This document shows, piece by piece, positions 57,502 to 64,000 of a stretch of DNA of 64,000 nucleotides. The notes below the pieces were generated by a model that was not told the origin of the DNA, made no database searches, and saw only the letters and a program-made list of their open reading frames with translations. The position numbers and the translations under genes were made by a program. The DNA is from Eudorina sp. 2006-703-Eu-15 (Eukaryota > Chlorophyta > Chlorophyceae > Chlamydomonadales > Volvocaceae), in contig BDSI01000013.1 of NCBI GenBank assembly GCA_003117195.1, forward strand, positions 62,001 to 126,000. The letters are read 5' to 3'. How positions within the stretch are numbered: position 1 is the first letter of the stretch; the number at the start of each line of letters is the position of its first letter.

Positions 57502-60277
57502 ATGGATGCAGCGTCAATCATGACCGGCGCGTCAGCCCACGACCCGGCAACGCCCCGGCTGTGGGAGCCCGCGCTTTTGCACCGCGTTGCGGCGGCCATG
57601 GCTCCCAACGACGTCACCTGCACTCTCCGGCTGGTCAACAGGGACACGGCCGCCCAGCTGCGCAGCGCCACCGGGGTTCGCCTCTCGCAGCCGGTGCCGC
57701 CCCACGCGTTCGCCTGGAAGTGGGGCGTCGGCCCGGGCGCCTGCGACGGCGCCCAGCTCCTGACCTTCAACCAGCGCCGCGAGCTGCTGCGGCTGACGGC
57801 ACGCAGCGGCGTCGTGGCAAACATGGAGGTTGCGCTGGCGGCGGTGCGCCGCCTGCAGGTCCGCTGCCTCGACGCCGCCGTGTTCGACGCCGCCGCCGCC
57901 GGCGGCAGCCTCGAGATGCTGCTGTGGCTCGCGGACCGGGGATGCAAACGGCACCATGGGTCCGCCGCGACAGCGGCGGCGGGCGCGGGCCACCTCGACA
58001 TCGTCAAATGGGTCGTACAGCAGGTCGCACAACAGGGCGACGACTATGACCTGCGTCACACCAAGACGCGCGCGCTGGCGGCCGCGGCTGCGCGCGGCCG
58101 GGCGGACGTGTGTAAGGCTCTCCTGGCGGATGGGGCGGCGGACATCGATTCGAATGCTCTGATGGCGGCTGTCCGGTCGGGTAATGAGGGGCTGACGCGG
58201 CTGCTGCTGCGGGCGGTGCCCCGCAGGGAGCGGACGCGGCAGCGGCGGCTGGACCTGATCGGTGAGGCGCTGCGGAGCATGGCGCTTCCGGCGCTGCTGC
58301 GGCTGATGAGGAGGGCTCGGCTGTGGGACGGCAGCTGGGACGATGGCGACTGTGCTTCCCCGCGAGATGAAGGCGATGGGGATGGCGATGGTGATGGCGG
58401 AGGTGGAAGCGGTGATGAAGAGCAGCAGCAGCAACAGCAGCAGCGGCTCGGCAGCAACAGCAGCAGCAGCAGCTACAGCTGCAGCAGCGGCGGTGCTCCG
58501 ACGGATCCCGGCGCCGCCGACGCCGCGGGTGCCGCCGCCCAAGATTTCCCGCTGCGGCGGGAGCTGGCGGTCGAGCAGGCGCTTTGCAGCCGTACCCCGG
58601 ACTGGCGGCTCAAGCTGCAGTGGCTCCAGACGCGGCGCTGCTGGCGCGACCCGGATGACCGCCCCGCGGAGCAACGTCTCGATCTGGAGGCCATCTACCG
58701 TATCCCCCGGCCCCGCGCGCCGCCGCCGACCGGCCCCGAGGAGGTCTCGGAGCACGTCCTCCGCAGCCTCATGGCGTGCCCGGAGGCCGAGCACCGCCTC
58801 GCCGTCCTGCTCGAGGCCGGCCGCCGGCTGGGAGGCGCGGCGGCGCTCGGTGCGGCGCTGCGCGCGGGCAACCTAGCGGCGGTGCGCTACCTGGAGCAGC
58901 GCGGCCCGGCTGACTGGGCCGGCATCTCCCCCGTGTCGTTCTACGGCAGCGCCAGCCCGGAGCTGCTCGCGGCGGTGCTGGAGGGCGGCGGGACGATCGA
59001 TGCACTCTTCACGGCGCGGCATGCCGCGTCGGCGGGGGACGTGCGCATGCTGAGGTGGATGTCGGCGGGTCCTGCGGGCGGGCCCGTCATGGCGGCGCTG
59101 CGGAGCGCCGTGAACGGGGACGGCTGGAACCGCCACCTGTTGCTGCACGACGCGCTGGGGTCGGGCAGCGTGGAGGTGGTGGAGTGGCTGCAGGAGCAGG
59201 GCTTTGCGCCGGCGGACGCGTTCTCGGTTGACTTGTCCGTCCAGGCAGCGGCCTCGGGCAGCGTGCGGCTGCTGGAGTGGCTGGTGGCGCACGGGTGCCC
59301 CATCGGGGTGAGTGTAAGGTAGTACGGCAGTACGGAAAATCGGAGATGATAGCAGTACGATTTTGTACGGCAGTATATGATGTTCTGCGGTCTGCTCCAG
59401 TCGACCGCATCACATACCGTACACGACGGGGCACGAGCTCCCGACTGATGTCGTTCGCCGCCGCTGCCTCCTTCCAGCCTGCTTCACTCACAGACCTAAC
59501 TTTACAAACATAATATATGCATTTGACCCGCCCTGCGTGCGCGGGCTCCCCTCCTCCCCCTCCTCTCCCGCGCCGAAACCAACGGCCCAGGGCCGCACGT
59601 ACCTGGGTGCAGCCGTCCACGGTGACCTGGCCACCCTGGAGTTTCTGCTCAGGCGCCTGGACTGCCCCTGGAACGAGGGCACCGAGGCCTTCAACAAAGC
59701 GGTGGTGTACTCGGAGTCCATGGGATTGCGAATGCCCGCCACCGGCTGCTGTCTGGAGGTGCTCCGCTGGATGCACGCCGCGGGCTGCCCCGTGGACTGG
59801 CGGGCGGCGGTGGAGCGGGCGGGGCAGCTGTGCGGGCCGGAGGCCGTTGAGGTGCGGGCGTGGCTTGCACAGCAGCAGCAGCAGCAGCAGCAGGCCGAGT
59901 CGCGGGCGCCGCGGTGTGATGAGGAGGGTGGAGCGGAGAAGCAGCAGGAGGCCGAGTCGCGGCCGTCTCGCTGCAAGGACGAGGGTGGAGCGGAGCAGGA
60001 GGAGGCCGAGTCGCAGGCATCCCGCGGTCAAGACGAGGATGGAGTGAAACAGGAGGAGGCGGAGCCGCGGGCGGCGCCCCGCTGCCAGGACGCGGGTGGA
60101 GCGGAGGCGGGGCGAGTGCGAGGGGCTCCAGGGGAGGCCGGGGGCGCCGGGGGGTTGCGTGGGCGGGGGAGAGGGATGCGGGGATGGATGCAGCGGTGTC
60201 TGAGGGGGCTGTGCCCTTCGGATGCGGACTTGGTGGAGCGGCATCACCCTCCGTCCGCAGCCACAGCACCCGCCTGA
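57502..60277 (+). CDS. Ankyrin-type repeat protein with degenerate F-box-like N-terminus
   Basis: Exons 57502-59307 and 59591-60277 (phase 0) give 830 residues. The start (PRLWEPALLHRVAAAM, VTCTLRLVNRDTAAQL) resembles the degenerate F-box-like opening of large volvocine ankyrin families. Ankyrin-like units recur: GGSLEMLLWLADRGC, GAGHLDIVKWVVQQ, GSVEVVEWLQEQGF, GSVRLLEWLVAHGCPI and GDLATLEFLLRRLDCPWN. A low-complexity insert (acidic/Gly, then a Gln run and a Ser/Tyr run) splits the repeats near residues 290-345. Exon 2 ends in a poly-Gln tract and four degenerate ~18-residue repeats (AESR-P-RC-DEGGAE-Q-E type). Such repeats bind partner proteins; the target is unknown. No transmembrane or signal segment. 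Confidence 0.87.
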
Positions 60278-60741
60278 GGGTTCTGAGTTTTGGAACCGAG
60301 TGGGAAGGGGGGGGAGGCAGGGCAGGCACCACACCGCAGATGTGCCCTGTCGGACGGAACCAGACCACTACTTCATGGTCATGATTAGGCTGATGACTGA
60401 TGTTGATGTCGTCGTACATCGATCGACCCGGCAGGAATTGCCGTACCGTGCCGCACACGGGTCGTCACAGACGCTCCTTAGACAAGGGGTGACTCTTAAG
60501 ACATGGGGCTTGGTGGGCACAACGCCCCATCCGTGCTTGATCCGGGTTGTCCATGCGAGCATCGTGCATCCAAACCTTTGGGTGTGGCCAGGAGCAAAGG
60601 TGCAGCGACATGATCGTGACGCACACATGCTGAGCGTGAGCTTTTGTCCCGCCGGGGTGGTCCCGCCGGTTGGGGACCGGGGAGGCGGGAGGTCCTGCTG
60701 CCGAGCCCGCCTGGAGGCCTGGAGATGGTTGCGACTCGGGT

Positions 60742-60784
60742 CCGTACCGTACCGTACCGTACCGTACCGTACCGTACCGTACCG
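60742..60784. repeat. (CCGTA)n pentanucleotide microsatellite
   Basis: About eight uninterrupted CCGTA units. The same word is over-used across the window, including at many intron starts. Confidence 0.95.
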
Positions 60785-61501
60785 CACATCCGGTCGCAGC
60801 GTTGAGGGAGGCGCCGTGTTGGCGGTATGCCTGTTGTTACGGTGTATGACTTGCAGTCCGCGGAGAGGAACCCCTCCCTAACCTGAAAGAAACGAACCCG
60901 GAAGCGTTCTCGGTCACGTTGCACGGTACGATAACGGTTGGTTGTTGAGCGGTGATTGAGGGCGGCGTTCGTGCTCGTGCTGGGGCGGCGCGCAAATCGC
61001 CGTCGTGTTTTGAGTGTGCTGGGTGTGTATGTGCCGGCCCCCCGATATTTCTCTTAATGACCCCCGGATTGGAACGGTACGGCAGGAATCTGATGTCGAA
61101 CCCCCCCTGGATGCACGGATGCCACAAAACTGCAATTTGGGCTATTTTTGGCTCCTCGTGACATCTGAAGCTCGTCCGCCGTGAGCAAATTCAGCGTGTG
61201 ACGGCCACCGACATGTTGCCGTACTGGTGGACCGCGCCACGAGACGAGGGCTGGATCCGGCCCGGCCACTCCGACAACGGGGGGCCTCGACCCTTCAGTC
61301 CCGCTGCTCCCACACCACGGCTGCGTCCGGGAGACCGGGACTTCGCCCATACAATCCTGGGTGGGGTCCAGGGTAAAACTGGGATGGCGCGGGCGTCAAG
61401 AGGATCGGCTCGAGTTTGGAGATGCCGTTCGATCAGTCCGCTGCAAGTTCGTGAAGTTGTGCAGTACCCTGCCGTACCCTGCCGTACCACGCTCAGCAGG
61501 C

Positions 61502-61625
61502 TTGCCCGCCTGCCTGCCTGCCCGCCTGCCTGCCCGCCTGCCTGCCTGCCCGCCTGCCCGCCCGCCTGCCTGCCTGCCTGCCCGCCTGCCCGCCTGCCCG
61601 CCTGCCCGCCTGCCTGCCTGCCTCT
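61502..61625. repeat. (CCTG/CCCG)n minisatellite
   Basis: Alternating CCTGCCTG and CCCGCCTG units, about 124 bp long. It is open in all frames on the minus strand because the unit contains no stop. Confidence 0.95.
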
Positions 61626-61949
61626 GCCCCCAAGGCCTGCAATACAAGTAAGGACTCCGCCAGTCGGCACTGCGGCCGCATTCAGCCTGCTGCGCGATGA
61701 CAGTGACGATGACCATGACGATAACGATAGCCCCAGCAGTTCACAATACGGTACAACTGCTCAGGCCGATAGCAGCGACGGCGCCTCCGCGGCCCTGACC
61801 ACCGCCCTACCCCCGCCTAAAGCCAAGCCCCACAAAACTCTACAACGTACCGGTATGCGTCCCGGCACGCCCTTTGGCAGGCGCCACATCCCCCACGCCT
61901 CACGCCCCACGCCGCGAACCTCAGGCCCACGCCTGCGCCTCCTCCAAAC

Positions 61950-62676
61950 TCACCGCCCGCCCCCGCCTGCGGCCGCCCCCGGTTGCCCCCCGGGGCACTG
62001 CTCCCCATGCCCGCCCTCCCGCCGCTGCCAGTGCGCCCACTGGCACTCCGAGCTGCAGTACGACACCGCCCCGCAGCGGCGACACGTGCGCGGCAGCGGC
62101 AGCTCCGCCTCGCTCGGCCCCGCCAGGTTCGTACAGTCTGGGTTGCCGCAGCGCGGCAGGCGCGCGGGAACCGACCCGTGGGTCGGAGGGCCCGTCGCCG
62201 CCGCCACCGACCCCGCCGCCGCCGCCGCCTGGAGCAGCAGCGCCGCGACCCTTCGGTCAGTCGTCGAGTCGGGCGCGAGCGAGTCCCGCAAGGCGGCTTC
62301 ACCGCCCGAGCCACCCTCGCGGGACGTCGACCAGGCTGAGCTCGGGATGAGTACGGATAACCCCACCAACGTACCAGCCATGTCGGAGAGCAAACTCAGC
62401 CGCGAGGCGTCCGTCCTCCATGACCTTCGGGTCTGGTCGGATCCAGACGGCGTGTCCCGGCTGAGGTCACGCAAGTCGGTCTCGTACACTCCGCACACGG
62501 CGCGGACGGCGGGCAGCCACCCGCGCAGCACGAACCCCCACAGCCGCGTGGTGCGCTGTCCGCCGTCCCGCTGCGGCTGCAGCTCCCCCATCCACTGTTG
62601 CATCCCCCACAGCAACAGGTTGAGCACGCCCAGCTCCCCGAACAGCAGCTGCCGCCAGCTGCTCGCATCCGCACCC

Positions 62677-62709
<33 letters not shown>

Positions 62710-62815
62710 CCAGCAGCAGCACATGCGGCGGCGTCCCTGTTGGCGGGTGAAATGAAAGCAGGGCAGCCCTGCCCGCTTAATGGTGGTTATGTCGTTGTTA
62801 CTGTTATTGTTATTC

Positions 62816-62847
<32 letters not shown>

Positions 62848-64000
62848 GGTCCGTGGTCATGGTTTTGGTGGTGGTCATGGCAGTGGCGATGTGCACGGTG
62901 GGGATGCGCTTGTGTGGTTGTGTTCATGTCCGGTATTGATGGGAGGCCCCGATGACGATGTGGATGTCGGTATCAACGCCGCATACGATATGCTTCGAAG
63001 CACCCACTGCTCGACTGCGGACCGACCCCACGCCGCACCTGCCGCCGTCGTGCTGCTTGCGTGCCATGCCGTACGCGTACGACAAGGCGGGCACCCAGGG
63101 CAGCACCTTCGAGGCCAGGATGAGCCCTGTACGGCGCTCGTCCAGGTTGTCGTCCCGCTGCAGCAGCGCCAGTGCCGCCCGAGCCGCCAGGGGCAGCCAC
63201 TGCCGGGCGGCAAACCAAACCATGTGCACCTGCTGCTGCTGGTGCGGGTGCTGCTGCTGGGAGGGAAGCGTCTCCCCGGGCGGTGGAGCCGTGCCGCTGC
63301 TGCCGCTGCTGCCGCTGCTGCCGCTGCTGCCGCTGCTGCCGCTGCTGCCGCTGCTGCCGCTGCTGCCGCTGCTGCCGCGGCTGCCGCGGCTGCCGCTGCT
63401 GCCGCTGCTGCCGCGGCTGCCGCTGTTGATACCGCGTTCATAGCTGTGTGAGCCGTCGCCAGCCGCCATTGGTGCGGTGGCGGCGGCGAGGACGGCCTGG
63501 GCGACGGCGGTGACGGTGTCGGCGACGGCGGCAATCCAGGACGCCGCATCCGCCTGGGCGGCAGGGGCGCCGTCCCGCTCGCTCCGCTGGAGCTCCCTCC
63601 CTGCAGCGCCGCCGCCTCCAGACGCCACCGCAGCGTACGATTCCAGCCAGGTCAGCATCTCGATCAGCGGTAGCTGATGCAGCGCCGTGCCGACGTCATA
63701 CCGGTACCGCCCGGCTCCCTCTGACGGCTGTCCGGACCTCAGAGGAACTGCACCGCCACCGCTGCCGCCGCCGCCTCTGCCGCCGCCACCGCTGCCGCCG
63801 CCGCCTCTGCCGCCGCCACCGCTGCCGCCGCTGCCGCTGCCGCCGCCACCGCCGCTGTCGCAAACGAGGGCTACATCCAGTCGCTGTTTGATCGCCTTGG
63901 CGACCGTCGATAGCAGAGCCGCCACCTGCAGCGGCTCGCCGTACGACATAAGGTGACGGAACGCGGTACAGGATCCGCCGCGCAACAGCTTCAGGCAAAG
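61950..64000 (-). CDS. MYND-type zinc-finger protein (5' end beyond window)
   Basis: Two exons: from the right edge (64000) to 63039, and 62736-61950, joined in phase 2 (HDGGR|DAAA). The body contains helical Ala/Leu-rich segments (EPLQVAALLSTVAKAIKQRL, HQLPLIEMLTWLESYAAV, LPLAARAALALLQRD) broken by Gly-rich, Ser-Gly and Ala runs. The C-terminus holds a MYND finger: CGNPDCTNLAG, then CRRCGAVSYCSSECQWAHW and a terminal HGEQC, providing the Cys/His zinc ligands. Proteins of this layout, with a C-terminal finger starting CGNPxC, form a large family in volvocine algae. MYND fingers bind proline-rich peptides, but no function is known for this group. The stop at 61950-61952 (TGA) overlaps a donor-like CG|GTGAGT, so a further exon is possible. 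Confidence 0.85.
62672..62718. repeat. (CAG)n tract coding poly-Ala
   Basis: On the minus strand it reads GCT codons and encodes an Ala run just after the intron of the MYND gene. Confidence 0.9.
63292..63425. repeat. 9-bp coding minisatellite (Gly-Ser-Ser)n
   Basis: CTGCTGCCG units; on the minus strand they encode GSS repeats with a few GSR variants inside the MYND protein. Such tracts vary in length between strains. Confidence 0.93.
63750..63860. repeat. Gly-rich coding repeat
   Basis: CCGCCGCCACCGCTG units; on the minus strand they encode GGGGSGGG-type repeats in the MYND protein. Confidence 0.85.

Larger units (their letters stand above)
60278..61949. other. Intergenic between convergent ankyrin and MYND genes
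   Basis: Holds both 3' UTRs and two tandem repeats (60742-60784 and 61502-61625). A good acceptor-like ATTGCAG on the minus strand at about 61,642-61,636 leads into the repeat, so an extra 3' exon of the MYND gene is conceivable but unsupported. Confidence 0.5.

Noticed and set aside
61198..62955. Plus-strand 585-codon open frame
   Set aside because: Antisense to the MYND exon and to a CCTG minisatellite. The minus strand has the Cys/His zinc ligands and a phase-consistent splice.

Overview
The window looks like nuclear DNA of a volvocine green alga (Chlamydomonadales; the Chlamydomonas/Gonium/Volvox lineage). The reasons are GC-rich DNA, genes broken into many short exons by GT-AG introns, abundant simple repeats, TGTAA-type polyadenylation motifs, and lineage-typical proteins: a pherophorin, a receptor-type class III cyclase with two catalytic domains, an ankyrin protein with a degenerate F-box-like start, and a MYND-finger protein whose cysteine pattern is common in these algae. 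The species cannot be named from the sequence alone.

Layout. 1-0.8 kb: the 3' end of an ADP-ribosylglycohydrolase gene (+). 3-20.2 kb: a minus-strand cyclase cluster. The larger gene (20.2 to 9.7 kb) has an extracellular region, one transmembrane helix and two tandem cyclase domains. Downstream lies a truncated relative (5.7 to 3 kb), whose first part was recently copied again in a 2.05 kb tandem duplication (4,992-9,098). 20.2-26.2 kb: no recognisable gene, with diverged repeats. 26.2-28.1 kb: a pherophorin with an N-terminal chitin-binding-like module (-). 30.9-36.5 kb: a complete 14-exon voltage-gated K+ channel with a cyclic-nucleotide-binding domain (-). 37.3-41.6 kb: two divergent LEA-like genes sharing a 375 bp promoter. 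43.3-44.1 kb: a small CYSTM-type membrane-tail protein (-). 46.4-52.5 kb: an 8-exon nucleotidyltransferase of the NMNAT-like family (-), head-to-head with a 6-exon organelle-targeted HAD phosphatase (52.8-55.6 kb, +). 57.5-60.3 kb: an ankyrin-type protein (+). 62-64 kb: a MYND-finger protein running off the right edge (-).

For the K+ channel, LEA-like, nucleotidyltransferase, HAD, pherophorin and ankyrin genes I followed reading phase across every proposed splice junction, and the coding length comes out as whole codons. These models are therefore internally consistent, though no transcript evidence was available. Two of them need a GC-AG intron. The cyclase gene is phase-consistent from its last extracellular exons to near its end; its 5' exons and final junction remain open.

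The genes do not form one pathway. Loose links are second-messenger signalling (receptor cyclase and a channel carrying a cyclic-nucleotide-binding domain), extracellular matrix (pherophorin), and stress or desiccation-type proteins (two LEA-like genes and CYSTM).
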